This document shows positions 1-9,317 of a stretch of DNA of 64,000 nucleotides, in pieces. The translations under genes and the position numbers were made by a program. How positions within the stretch are numbered: the first letter of the stretch is position 1; each line of letters starts with the position of its first letter. Below the pieces are notes generated by a model that was given only the letters and a program-made list of their open reading frames with translations, was not told the origin of the DNA and did not search any database. Source of the DNA: FEN-1073 sp963780865 (GTDB lineage: Bacteria; Chloroflexota; Anaerolineae; Anaerolineales; RBG-16-64-43); contig CAWADT010000013.1 of the NCBI GenBank assembly GCA_963780865.1, positions 1-64,000 of the forward strand, given 5' to 3'.

Positions 1-2044
1 AAGATCCTTTCTGAAACAATAAATCCATCATTCCACCATAACGATATCTTTCCGAATTGCAGCCAGATTATTCCGAAGAATCTAAATATTACAAATTTGA
101 TAAAAAGTACATTATACTCCATCTTTTGATGAGATGAATTGATCTTTTAAATAAATAGGCTTACCTTCAGAATTCATTTTTTTATGTCGTTATTCTTATT
201 TAATCAATTCTTAATTAATTTTGAATTATTTATTTACATTATATATATTCTTTGTTTTAATTGTCATAATATTGATATTAATATTTATTATTCTTTCTTG
301 ATTAGAAGTTTATCTCATATGCTATTTGGGCTGTAGTTGAAGGTCGTGAAGTTGTTGACCCTGAATTCTATGATGATAAAATACCTACATTTATTACAAG
401 TGATGATAATTGAAAATTCGTTATTTCACTGGTTATTGAGATCGGTTTGATAGTGGCTGTTACTATTGCAAATGATTTTAAAATTATTCCATTGAGCCAG
501 AGATAATTTCTGGATTTCAGGCTTATTTTTTTTAATCTATTATTACCCATGAACTTATTGTTAAATTAATTTCTAATTCTGATTTTCAAGAGGCTTTTTT
601 TCTTATCGTTAATTGCTAATTTGGTTGGTCTTATTGCTGTTAAAGTAATTCTAGGTATTTGATTATGGTCTGTGGGTTTATGAACCACTCTTAATTAATA
701 TCATATCTTGGTCCAAATTATCCTATTCATAATGAATTGTTTATAGATTATGTAATTTTAAATTAGGTTTTTCAGTTTTCATTACCTTTCTAATCATTTT
801 CTAGAAAATTAGGATTTATTTAATTACTTATAATATTTATCGGATGATTCTAATCATTTTTTATTTATTGATTGATTTGTTATTTGTTTACTTATGATAC
901 AATTTAACTATTTAATTTTTTGAGCATTACCATTTCTTATAGATCTTGTTCAAATGATCGAACCAATGGAGTGTTGGCATTACTTGACTATTTCGAAGAT
1001 GGCTACTGTATTTATTAGATATTTGCCTATTTAATTTAAACCACATTTTTTTGATAATCTCTCGACTTTAAATGTTAGCTAACTGGAATTAGTAATTTTG
1101 GATCATAATGTAAAGAACCCTATCGAGAGTATTTTTCGATTGATTAGGATTTAAAGCTTTCAGTTTTGAGTTATTCTATTTCACTTGGGAGATGTTATGA
1201 AGGTCTCTTAATCATTTACTATTTCTTGATAAAATTAGAAAGTTGTTTAATTTCTGTAATTCAATTTGGTGAAGCTAGATTTAAAAATTGATTATTCTTG
1301 TTCTTGCACAGTTCTCGAATCAATAGTCTAATTTTGCAAATTTTTACATATTTCTTGAAGAGTCTATGAATAATCATTCTTTTTTTTCATGCTTAGATCC
1401 TTAAGGATTAAAGTATCCCTTAGAAAGTGTTAATTTTTTTATTTCTGTTCTTCTGTTTCATCATCTTATTCTAAAGAGTTAACGGGAGAAGGTTTTTCTC
1501 CAACGATTCCTTTAGGTGGACGGTTAGGTTTTTTTCGATTTTCATCTTCGATTATTTTTGCTATTCGATAGTATTCAAATTTCCTTTTTTTGTCGTAGTA
1601 TTTATTGAGAACAGTGCATGTAGGTTCCATAAATAACCTTGGAATATCCGTATGGAACTGAAATATTATTACAAAATTGAAATACTTTATAGTATTCAGC
1701 AAGAAGAGTATTTTTTAAGGATATTCACTTTAGAGGTATAATCTTTTTAAGAATTCATCCTAATAATCATAGAGAATTGAAATATACTTCATCATCAAGA
1801 GTAAGATAATCCTTAAATCGCACATTTGCTTAGCTAACAGTTTCAGAGAGAATTTCATTAATATCTCTGGTGAAATAATAATTTTATGATTGGGAGTATT
1901 TTTGGAATAAAGATTGTTAAATGAAAACCCAAGGGAATCAAATAAATCGGGATGTCTATTCAATTTCAATTTATCTTATTGAACGAATTTTAGCTGTGCA
2001 TTTCGGAATAGAATTAACTCATGTAAGACTTGATCTCAAGCTAA
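1..2044. other. AT-rich left-end segment without recognisable genes
   Basis: This stretch is strongly AT-rich and full of stop codons in all frames, unlike the GC-rich, densely coding remainder. The longest frames are short: 1466-1702 (minus, 78 codons) and 1760-1969 (minus, 69 codons). Neither resembles a family I know. On plus, frame 306-506 reads as a plausible protein piece only if the TGA at 411-413 is read through. I see no tRNA, rRNA, repeat array or IS end. The change to GC-rich sequence occurs within a few bases of 2045, where a truncated gene begins, so the segment is probably a misassembly or foreign insertion rather than native chromosome. Confidence 0.6.
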
Positions 2045-2062
2045 CTCTGGTGGAATGCCGCC

Positions 2063-3607
2063 GTGTGGCTCGTGTTGCTGGTTCAGAATGTTCCGCTCCA
2101 TTTCCTCTACGTTCGCTACCTCAGCCGCGCCATCCGCTCGGTGGAAATGCGGCTTCGATCGGCGCTCTGCCGGCGGCTGCAGCATCTCTCGATCGGCTAT
2201 TACACGCGCACCAGCGCCGGCGTGCTGCAATCCAAAGTGGTGCGTGACGTCGAGGCGGTGGAGCAGATGATCCGCATGTCCTTCGACAGCGGTTTGGCGG
2301 CCGTCTCCGGAATGCTCGGCGCGATGGTCATCACGGCCATTCGCGCGCCGCTCTTCCTGCCGGTGTTCTTGGTCATGGTTCCCATCTCCGCAGCCCTGGT
2401 GTTGATGCTGCGGGGATTCCTCTCGCGGCGCAACCAGCGGTTCCGCCGGGAAATGGAACGCATGGCGGCCCGCATCTCGGAGATGACCAATCTGATCCCG
2501 ATCACCCGCGCGCACGGCCTGGAAGAAAACGAATTGACGCGCATGGAGCAGACGTTTTCCGAATTACGGAATTCCGGATTGGAACTCGACGCCGCGAACG
2601 CGGTCTTCGGATCCCTCGCTTGGCTTGCGTTCAATATTTTTAATGGATTGTGCCTGGTCGCCGCCGCGCTGCTTTCCTATACGGGCCTCATCCCGATCCA
2701 GGTCGGCGACGTGGTGATGCTGACCAGTTACTTCACCAGCCTCACCGGATCCGCGATGGCTCTGGTCAACCTTTTGCCGATTATCAGCAAGGGATTCGAA
2801 TCCGTCCATTCCATGGGGGAGGTGCTCGAATCGCCTGACTTGGAGCAGAACGAGGGCAAACAGACCCTCTCCGCCGTCCGGGGAGATTTTGAGTTCGACG
2901 GCGTCAGCTACCGCTATCAGGATAATGAAGAATCCGCGATTCACGATATCGATTTGCGCGTCGAAGCCGGGGAGACGATCGCCCTGGTGGGACGGTCCGG
3001 GGCGGGAAAATCCACGATCGTAAATCTGGTGGTCGGTTTCTTCCGCCCCACTTCCGGCCGGCTGTTGCTCGACGGACGGGATATGGATACGCTGGATTTG
3101 CGCACCTACCGCCGGTTCCTTTCCATCGTTCCGCAGGAATCGATCCTCTTTGAGGGGACCGTCGAGGAGAACGTCACTTACGGTTTACAGGGAGTCAGCC
3201 GGGAGAAAGTCCGGAACGCCTTGCTCTCCGCCAACGCCCTCGAGTTCGTCGAGCAGATGCCCAACGGACTGGAAACAAGGATCGGGGAGCGCGGCGCAAA
3301 ATTATCCGGCGGACAAAAGCAGCGTCTGGCGATCACGCGCGCTTTGATCCGCGATCCGCGCGTGCTGATCCTGGACGAAGCGACCTCCGCGCTGGATGCC
3401 GAATCCGAAGCGCTCATTCAGGAGGCTCTGGAGCGGCTGATGAAAGGCCGGACGACGTTTGTCGTCGCCCATCGCCTGTCCACGATCCGGAACGCGAATC
3501 GGATCGTCGTGTTGCACGAGGGCCGGATCGTGGAAAGCGGCACACACGGCGGACTGCTTTCGAAAAAAGGAATTTACGCGCGTCTGCAGGCGAATCAATT
3601 GGAGTAG
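2063..3607 (+). CDS. ABC exporter (fused permease-ATPase), N-terminus missing
   Basis: The frame is open from 2045, just after a TAA at 2042-2044 in the AT-rich segment, and begins inside the membrane domain. The first 60-80 residues usual for this family, including the first helix, are therefore absent. The GTG at 2063 is only the first formal start. The rest is intact: transmembrane domain to about residue 260, then an ATPase with Walker A GRSGAGKST, signature LSGGQKQRLA, Walker B VLILDEATSALD and H-loop AHRLSTI. The family exports lipids, peptides or drugs as dimers; the substrate cannot be told from sequence. The true 5' end is lost at the composition boundary, so this is a partial gene and probably not a natural start. 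Confidence 0.85.
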   Translation: MWLVLLVQNVPLHFLYVRYLSRAIRSVEMRLRSALCRRLQHLSIGYYTRTSAGVLQSKVVRDVEAVEQMIRMSFDSGLAAVSGMLGAMVITAIRAPLFLPVFLVMVPISAALVLMLRGFLSRRNQRFRREMERMAARISEMTNLIPITRAHGLEENELTRMEQTFSELRNSGLELDAANAVFGSLAWLAFNIFNGLCLVAAALLSYTGLIPIQVGDVVMLTSYFTSLTGSAMALVNLLPIISKGFESVHSMGEVLESPDLEQNEGKQTLSAVRGDFEFDGVSYRYQDNEESAIHDIDLRVEAGETIALVGRSGAGKSTIVNLVVGFFRPTSGRLLLDGRDMDTLDLRTYRRFLSIVPQESILFEGTVEENVTYGLQGVSREKVRNALLSANALEFVEQMPNGLETRIGERGAKLSGGQKQRLAITRALIRDPRVLILDEATSALDAESEALIQEALERLMKGRTTFVVAHRLSTIRNANRIVVLHEGRIVESGTHGGLLSKKGIYARLQANQLE

Positions 3608-3675
3608 GCGCGGTCGGATCTTTCCGGTATGGAAAGATGGCGCGAGGTGAAAGGAAAGACCGTGGAGGAAGAAAA

Positions 3676-4401
3676 ATGTCCATTCCCGCACCAATACTAT
3701 TGATTGACCTCGCAAAAATGATCGACCACTCGCTTTTGCATCCAACTCTGACCGACCAGGGAATTCTGGCGGGGTGCGCACTGGCGAGGAAATACAACGT
3801 CGCCACAGTATGCGTTAAGCCGTACGCCGTGGCGATGTCGCGCGATGCCTTGGCCGGATCCGATGTCGGGGTCTGCTCGGTGATCGCCTTCCCCCACGGC
3901 AACAGCACAACCGCGATCAAGGTGGCGGAGACGATCCAGGCGATCCGCGACGGTGCGGCCGAGATCGATATGGTCGTCAATATCGGCAAAGCGCTGGGGG
4001 GCGATTGGAAGTATGTGTCCGATGAGATTCGGGCTGTAAATGACGTCTGTCTTTCCCGGGGCGCCCTTTTGAAAGTAATTTTGGAAACCGATTATCTGCA
4101 GGATGAACAGATCATCCGGCTGTGCGAGATCTCCTCGCAATGCCAGGCGGCTTTTATTAAAACCTCCACCGGATACGGTTTTGTCAAACAACCGAATGGT
4201 TTCTATTCCTACGCCGGTGCGACCGAGCATAATGTGGGCGTGATGCGCGCGCACGCTTCGCCCGCTGTGCGGATCAAGGCGGCGGGCGGCATCCGCTCCC
4301 TCGACGACCTGCTGCGCTTCCGCGCGCTCGGGGCCGCGCGCATCGGCGCCACCGCGACGGAGGGTATTCTGGAAGAGGCGAAGAAGCGCGGGTACCGTTA
4401 A
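3676..4401 (+). CDS. deoC: Deoxyribose-phosphate aldolase (DeoC)
   Basis: The 241-residue TIM-barrel aldolase would cleave 2-deoxyribose 5-phosphate to glyceraldehyde 3-phosphate and acetaldehyde in nucleoside salvage. The Schiff-base lysine lies in AFIKTSTGYG, and an early aspartate/lysine pair is in MVVNIGKAL; both are typical of the family, as is the C-terminal IKAAGGIRS phosphate-binding segment. The start is set at 3676 because GGAGG at 3664-3668 lies at proper distance. An upstream in-frame ATG at 3637 would add 13 residues rich in Arg and Gly that do not look like protein. It follows the ABC exporter gene by 68 bases and may be cotranscribed with it. Confidence 0.92.
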   Translation: MSIPAPILLIDLAKMIDHSLLHPTLTDQGILAGCALARKYNVATVCVKPYAVAMSRDALAGSDVGVCSVIAFPHGNSTTAIKVAETIQAIRDGAAEIDMVVNIGKALGGDWKYVSDEIRAVNDVCLSRGALLKVILETDYLQDEQIIRLCEISSQCQAAFIKTSTGYGFVKQPNGFYSYAGATEHNVGVMRAHASPAVRIKAAGGIRSLDDLLRFRALGAARIGATATEGILEEAKKRGYR

Positions 4402-4617
4402 TCCATAGCAGGGCAGGTTTCGGAAAAGCGCGGCAACCATTGGCCGGAGCGGCCACCCGCCAATTGGATACAGACCAGCGTGATGACCAGGGCGCCCCGA
4501 TCTGCACGCGGGTTAATCAGTCACGCGGCGGTTTCTTTGAGGTCCATCGGGCGGGGCACGCGGAGAAGATATTCTGCAACGAACAATCCGCTGGATGGAT
4601 CGGGGTAAAAAATAGAA

Positions 4618-4623
4618 TATAAT
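4618..4623 (+). promoter_or_regulatory. -10 hexamer TATAAT, probable leaderless start
   Basis: A perfect TATAAT ends seven bases before the ATG at 4631. Transcription would begin at or next to the start codon, so the mRNA is likely leaderless. No convincing -35 is visible. The purine run just before the ATG is too close to serve as a ribosome binding site. Confidence 0.55.
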
Positions 4624-4630
4624 TTAAGGA

Positions 4631-5410
4631 ATGATCGTTCGGTGGATCGTTCCGACTTTTTTATTGTCCGCGGCCGCCGGATGTGTTTTCATTCCAAATT
4701 ATCCCGCTCCGACCCACACCATATCAAAACCCGTTTGCGAAACGGCGGGAACGACTCAGCCGCTTACGGTCGCTCCCAATGTGGAGATTCTTCTATATCT
4801 CCCGCCCTGTTACAACCCAAAGACCAAAAACCCGTATCCGGTTCTGTACTTGCTGCCCGGTTTCAGCGGGAACGAAAGCGATTGGTTCGACCACGGCGCG
4901 GACAAGACGGCGGATGCATCCATTCTGGCGGGAGATATTCCACCTTTTCTCATGGCCGCCATCGGCGACATCTCCTACGATTTGGATTCCCACATCGTGT
5001 TCGAGACCGTTCTTCCCTACGTCGAAAGCCATTATCCGGTCGGAAAGGACCGCCGTTTACGCGCGGCGGCGGGCGGCTCGTACGGCGGGGCCGCCGCCTA
5101 CCACCTCGCATTCAAACACCCAGAACTTTTTTCCAGCGCGGGAGTTTTCGGCAACGGCGCGGCGCTGGGGGAGGAGGATTCCATTCGCCAGTGGCTGGCC
5201 GCCATTCCAAAGGATATGCGGCCGCGCGTGTTTCTCAATGCGGGCCTGAGCGACACTTATATGCTGGACCGAGCCAAGGTTCTTATCCAACTTCTGGATG
5301 CAGCCGGAGTCAGCCACACCGAGATTTTCAGCGCCGGTGGACATTCCTACGTCTATTGGGGCAGTAATTTTCCCGCGTATTTCCGCTGGTTGGCCGAGGA
5401 TTGGAGATGA
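4631..5410 (+). CDS. Lipoprotein esterase, esterase-D/antigen-85 fold
   Basis: The 259-residue protein begins with a signal peptide and lipobox (LSAAAGC), so it should be a membrane-anchored extracytoplasmic hydrolase. The body matches the putative esterase family PF00756: VLYLLPGFSG oxyanion region, nucleophile serine in GGSYGG, aspartate in GLSDTYM and histidine in GGHSYVYW near the end. The substrate is unknown; acyl esters of sugars or ferulate-type esters are usual in the family. It is preceded by a TATAAT seven bases from its start and followed by an inverted repeat at 5418-5453, so it is probably transcribed alone. Bases 4402-4630 upstream hold no other supportable gene. Confidence 0.85.
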   Translation: MIVRWIVPTFLLSAAAGCVFIPNYPAPTHTISKPVCETAGTTQPLTVAPNVEILLYLPPCYNPKTKNPYPVLYLLPGFSGNESDWFDHGADKTADASILAGDIPPFLMAAIGDISYDLDSHIVFETVLPYVESHYPVGKDRRLRAAAGGSYGGAAAYHLAFKHPELFSSAGVFGNGAALGEEDSIRQWLAAIPKDMRPRVFLNAGLSDTYMLDRAKVLIQLLDAAGVSHTEIFSAGGHSYVYWGSNFPAYFRWLAEDWR

Positions 5411-5809
5411 AAAACCAATGAATGACCGCGCGGCTTACCGCGTAGTCATTCATCGATCACCGGTTGATTTCATGCGCCGGCGGCAGGAGGATCAGGTTGA
5501 GATCGCTGATAAACCCCCTTCGACCGGAGCAAATCCCGCATAATACGCGGGACAAGCGCTCCGTTCTAGCAACAGCCCTCGCCAAGAACGCGAGGGGAGC
5601 CGCACGGCTCAAAGCCGGGCTTTAAAGCCGGATTCTTCCGGCGTTGTTATTAGGCGGAGGATTTATCCTCCGACGAGCGGACTTTTTCAGCGATCTTAGG
5701 TTTTATAAAAACAGTCAGCAAGTAAGGAATATTTCCGCCGCCTATTTTTGAATCGGGCGAAAATCCCAACGCGAGCCGGTTATTTTCTTTGATCGTTATT
5801 CCCGCTCGA
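5411..5809. other. Gene-free spacer with several hairpins
   Basis: No coding sequence is supported. It contains the inverted repeat at 5418-5453, a short-range palindrome around 5611-5629 built from AAAGCC/GGCTTT, and a hairpin at 5655-5672 (CGGAGGAT paired with ATCCTCCG). It separates the convergent esterase and mannosyltransferase genes, so hairpins may stop transcription from both sides, although none is followed by a clear T run. Confidence 0.5.
5418..5453. repeat. Inverted repeat, copy of dispersed palindromic family A
   Basis: ATGAATGACCGCG near 5418 pairs with CGCG and TCATTCAT ending at 5453. The same left end, ATGAATGACCGCGCGG, occurs at 9850, so it is a dispersed element and not a private terminator. 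It lies seven bases after the esterase stop codon. Confidence 0.6.
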
Positions 5810-7138
5810 TTATGCCACCCAAAAATTAAATGCAAATAGCATGGCTAAAAAACCCATGAGCGTAACGCTGAGAATCGTCCAGGCGCGGTCGAAAGCATGG
5901 TTCTTTCCCCAATATGCCAACATGTAAAAGACCGCCGGAGCCGCCAGAATATAGCGCTGCATGCTCTGGGCCGGACCGCTGCCCCAGGCAATGATCAGGA
6001 CGGCCAGGCTGAACCAGGCGATCTCCGGTTTGCGCCGGAGGCAGGCGATGCAGGTCGCCGCGCCGACCCCCAGCCCGAGGAATTCGGTCAGGAAATACGC
6101 CGTGGCTTCGGGATTGCCATGGAACATGCTTTTATAGGCCGTGGCCCAATTGAAAAAGGCGGAACCGAAGTCCAGGAAGCCGCGGCCGAAGAATGCCGTC
6201 TCCACGAAGTCGAACGTTATCCCCAGGCGTGAAAATTTCCAGATCAGAAACGCGATCAGCGGGGCAAAAGCGAGAATCATCTTTCCAAAGGAGATCAAGC
6301 TCTTGCGGTTGGGGGCTCGCAGCCAGTGGTAGAGCTGGCGCCATTCCATATCGATATCAAGCCAGTCGCCGGTTCGGAACCAGGTAATCGCCATCGGGAT
6401 GATCAGCGCCACGCCCACGGCCTTGGTCAGCGTGGCGGCGGCGCCCAGGAGGCCCGCCGGAATCCAATACCAACCGCCGCGGCGAAGCAGCGCCAGGCAG
6501 GTAAAAGCCAATCCGATGAAGAGACCTTCCGTATAGACCTGGATCAGGAAGAAACCCGTCGGGAAGATAAGCAAATAAAATACGGCCCGCATCGCCCCGT
6601 CGTGTTCAAGGGTGTCGCGGCAGATGTCGTACAGGGCGAGCATTCCCAGCAGGGTCCCTAGCGCCGAGACGAGAACGCCCGCCAGGGTGGCGGTCGCCGT
6701 AGGGTTCAGCCCAAATACGCTCAAAGGCATGGCCGCCAGCGAGATTGTCCATGGATAGAGCGGGAAGAAGGCATAGGCCAGCGAAAAGGAATCCCCGGTG
6801 CCCTCATACGGCCGGTTGTCGATCATCACGGTATTGTTTTCAAAGGTTGTGATCCCGGTCCTGGTAATATGCGGGATGCGCGGGTCGTCATAGCCGCCGA
6901 CGGCGATCCCCAGATAGTATTCCGAATCCCAGGCTACCTGGTTGTTCATGAACGGGTCCAACAGAAACGGATGTCCCTTTTGATAGGTGTTGGGATTGGT
7001 GTCTTCGGTCGTCCAGGGCTGTGAGTTGTCGGGAAACACAGGTTGCAGCCGGGCCGTCGCGAGCGCTTGAAAACCGATCACGATGATCGCCCAGGCCAGC
7101 CAGATCAGTACAATGTTCCGGAGGGTGATTTTGGTCAT
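5810..7138 (-). CDS. PIG-V-like membrane mannosyltransferase
   Basis: The 442-residue multi-spanning protein carries the hallmark pattern of the PIG-V/GT-C family: VAWDSEYYLGIA in the first outside loop and AFFPLYPW shortly after. The first loop is long and polar and should face outside. Families of this kind take mannose or another sugar from a polyprenyl-phosphate donor. A dolichyl-phosphate-mannose synthase homologue is encoded at 53252-54007 in this window and could supply the donor. The gene lies 7 bases downstream of the MalG-type permease (7146-8228) and appears to be the last in a three-gene unit. Family assignment is good; acceptor and sugar are unknown. Confidence 0.75.
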   Translation of the reverse strand: MTKITLRNIVLIWLAWAIIVIGFQALATARLQPVFPDNSQPWTTEDTNPNTYQKGHPFLLDPFMNNQVAWDSEYYLGIAVGGYDDPRIPHITRTGITTFENNTVMIDNRPYEGTGDSFSLAYAFFPLYPWTISLAAMPLSVFGLNPTATATLAGVLVSALGTLLGMLALYDICRDTLEHDGAMRAVFYLLIFPTGFFLIQVYTEGLFIGLAFTCLALLRRGGWYWIPAGLLGAAATLTKAVGVALIIPMAITWFRTGDWLDIDMEWRQLYHWLRAPNRKSLISFGKMILAFAPLIAFLIWKFSRLGITFDFVETAFFGRGFLDFGSAFFNWATAYKSMFHGNPEATAYFLTEFLGLGVGAATCIACLRRKPEIAWFSLAVLIIAWGSGPAQSMQRYILAAPAVFYMLAYWGKNHAFDRAWTILSVTLMGFLAMLFAFNFWVA

Positions 7139-7145
7139 GGCAGAC

Positions 7146-8228
7146 TCACTTTTCTATCCCGGTTACCACCATATCCTGCATGAAGTAGCGCTGCGCCAGG
7201 AACAGGACCACCACGGGAATGATCATCAGCATGATGGCGCTCGCTTGCAGCATCTCGGGCGTGAACCCGAAGCTGACGAAGTTCTGGGCGCTGAACGACA
7301 TGGTTTGGAGATCCTGGCGGGTGCCCAGGAACAGGCTGGACATGCGCATCTCGTTCCAAGAGTTGAAGAACTGCAGCAATCCGACGGTCACCACCGCCGG
7401 AACGGCCTGGGGCAGGATAATGGAGATCAAGGTGCGAAGGGGTCCGGCGCCGTCCAGCATGGCGGCCTCGTCCAGGTCGCGCGGGATGGTTTTAAAATTC
7501 TGGCGTAGCAGGAAAATATAGATGGCGTTGCCGAAGAAACTTGGGACGATGAGGGGGAGGAAACTGCCGTTCCAGCCCAGGACGCGCGAGTAGATCACGA
7601 AGTTCGGCACCAGGGTGATGCTGTCGGGGATCATGATGGTGGCGATCAACAGGAGGAACAGGAGCTGCCCGCCGGGAATGCGAAAACGGGAGAAGCCGTA
7701 GGCGACGGCAATCGAAGAAAGAAACATGCCCAATTCCGCAAAGAGGACGACGATGAACGAATTGCGGAGTTTGTTCGGGTAGTCGATGGCATGCCAGAGA
7801 TTCTCGAAATTGGCGAAGGTGATCGACGGCCGGTAGGTGTCTTGCAGAGTCCGCCAGGAGCCGTCCCAATGGATCAGCCCCGCGCCCGGATTGGCCGGAT
7901 CGATGAATTCGCTGTAGGCTTTAAATTTGTTGATCAGCGCCCAATGTTCCACCCCGCTCGCGGTGGGTACGTTGTAGACGTCGTATTCGGAACCCTGGTA
8001 GGTGAATTTTTCCGTTGCGGCGGGATAAATAGGGGAAGTGACGTCGGACAATTGGGCGTGGGTCTTTACGGCCGTTACGGCCATATACGTCAGCGGCGAG
8101 AGATAGAGCAGGACGGCGATCCAAATGAAAATATTAAGAATCGCGGAACCTGTAAAATCCCAGAGGCGGAAGGTCAAGGTGGAGACGTTGAAGAGCCGGC
8201 GCAGCCCGTGCGGATTAGAATTCTTCAT
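7146..8228 (-). CDS. Sugar ABC transporter permease, MalG type, with enlarged first outer loop
   Basis: This 360-residue inner-membrane permease contains the coupling EAA motif (LDEAAMLDGAGPLRT) and the terminal helices usual for MalG/CUT1 proteins. Such proteins are normally about 270-300 residues. Here residues about 45-130 add a polar extracytoplasmic segment after the first membrane helix, containing GSEYDVYNVPT and HWDGSWRTLQ. It overlaps the MalF-type gene by 14 bases and is translated after it. No binding-protein or ATPase gene lies beside the pair, so those subunits must be elsewhere. The substrate cannot be inferred beyond carbohydrate. Confidence 0.85.
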   Translation of the reverse strand: MKNSNPHGLRRLFNVSTLTFRLWDFTGSAILNIFIWIAVLLYLSPLTYMAVTAVKTHAQLSDVTSPIYPAATEKFTYQGSEYDVYNVPTASGVEHWALINKFKAYSEFIDPANPGAGLIHWDGSWRTLQDTYRPSITFANFENLWHAIDYPNKLRNSFIVVLFAELGMFLSSIAVAYGFSRFRIPGGQLLFLLLIATIMIPDSITLVPNFVIYSRVLGWNGSFLPLIVPSFFGNAIYIFLLRQNFKTIPRDLDEAAMLDGAGPLRTLISIILPQAVPAVVTVGLLQFFNSWNEMRMSSLFLGTRQDLQTMSFSAQNFVSFGFTPEMLQASAIMLMIIPVVVLFLAQRYFMQDMVVTGIEK

Positions 8229-9162
8229 TGTCCACCTCCTCCGGAAAGTGGACCCAATAGCGCGCGGTGCCGAAAACCGCCAGGGTGATGACCAAGACTA
8301 CGGCGAACATCACCCACGCCAGCGCGCTGGCGTACCCTAGATCGGAAAAGGAGAACATCTGCTGAGAAATATATCCTTCCATCGGCGAAAGACTGAAGTT
8401 GAAGGGCAGCCCGCGGTCCAGTAGCGCAACGCCCCCGAAGGCGCTGATGATGTTAATGACCAGACTGAAGAAAATGGCCGGCGAGATCATCGGCACGGTG
8501 ACCGAGAAGAAGCGCATGATCGGGCCCGCTCCGTCGACGCGCGCCGCTTCGTAGATCTCGGGCGGCACGCTCTGCATCGCCCCGAGCATGATCAGAAAAC
8601 CCGGGCCGATGGTCCACGCGGCCAGGATCACCGGGAACATGGCGCCAAACCCGATCATCGGCGGCAGGTGCAGGGGAGTGAGAATCAGCCGGTTGATCCA
8701 CCCGCTTCCCGGGTCGGTCAGCCCCCCGATGATGAAGAATATGGCGATGGCTGGAATAATGCTGGGCATGAAAAAAAGCGTCCGCAGGATCATCTTGCTT
8801 TTCAGCCGTTGGCTGGAAAACAGCACCGCGAGCCCCAACGCGGCGATCATCTCCACCGGCACCGACAGGACGACGGTGCTGATCGACCCGAACAAACTGA
8901 CTCCGGCGTCGGTGTCCTTGAAAAAATTTAGATAGTTGGTGAATCCGATAAAATGGGTCTTCGCGGGTGCGAGCATATTAAAGTTCGTAAACGAGAAACC
9001 CAGCGCTGTAAGAATGGGAATCGCCTTCAGCAGGACGAATCCGATAATCCAGGGCGAGAGAAACAACAGGCCGACCAGACTTTCCCTCTGCCGCATGCTC
9101 AGCTCCGATTTGAGCATGAGTTGGTCCAGAAATGACTTTCGTCTGCTTATTCTTTCTTCCAT
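8215..9162 (-). CDS. Sugar ABC transporter permease, MalF type
   Basis: The 315-residue protein has six predicted membrane helices and the EAA coupling motif YEAARVDGAGPIMRF that docks to the ATPase. It opens with LVGLLFLSPWIIGFVLL, typical of the CUT1 MalF-like partner. A purine-rich ribosome site (GGAGAA) lies about ten bases before the ATG. It is first of a unit continuing into the MalG-type permease and the PIG-V-like enzyme. That linkage suggests the imported sugar could feed envelope glycosylation, but this is only inference from order. Confidence 0.85.
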   Translation of the reverse strand: MEERISRRKSFLDQLMLKSELSMRQRESLVGLLFLSPWIIGFVLLKAIPILTALGFSFTNFNMLAPAKTHFIGFTNYLNFFKDTDAGVSLFGSISTVVLSVPVEMIAALGLAVLFSSQRLKSKMILRTLFFMPSIIPAIAIFFIIGGLTDPGSGWINRLILTPLHLPPMIGFGAMFPVILAAWTIGPGFLIMLGAMQSVPPEIYEAARVDGAGPIMRFFSVTVPMISPAIFFSLVINIISAFGGVALLDRGLPFNFSLSPMEGYISQQMFSFSDLGYASALAWVMFAVVLVITLAVFGTARYWVHFPEEVDNEEF

Positions 9163-9317
9163 GTTGCGCGACTTCTCCGTGGGCGATTAACAACCCGTGG
9201 GTTTAAATTGCACGTAAGGATACCGCAAAATTATCGAAATGAAAGGGGGGATTTTACCATTCTCTCCCTCTCAGCCGGAATGATTTACATCGCCGATGAT
9301 CTCTTTTGCGTCATCCT

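Noticed and set aside
1921..2247. 108-codon frame crossing the composition boundary
   Set aside because: It joins AT-rich sequence to an out-of-frame reading of the ABC exporter and has no family-like features.
4440..4622. Small plus-strand gene between deoC and the esterase
   Set aside because: The 60 codons show no family similarity or ribosome site, and the frame ends just over the esterase -10 hexamer.
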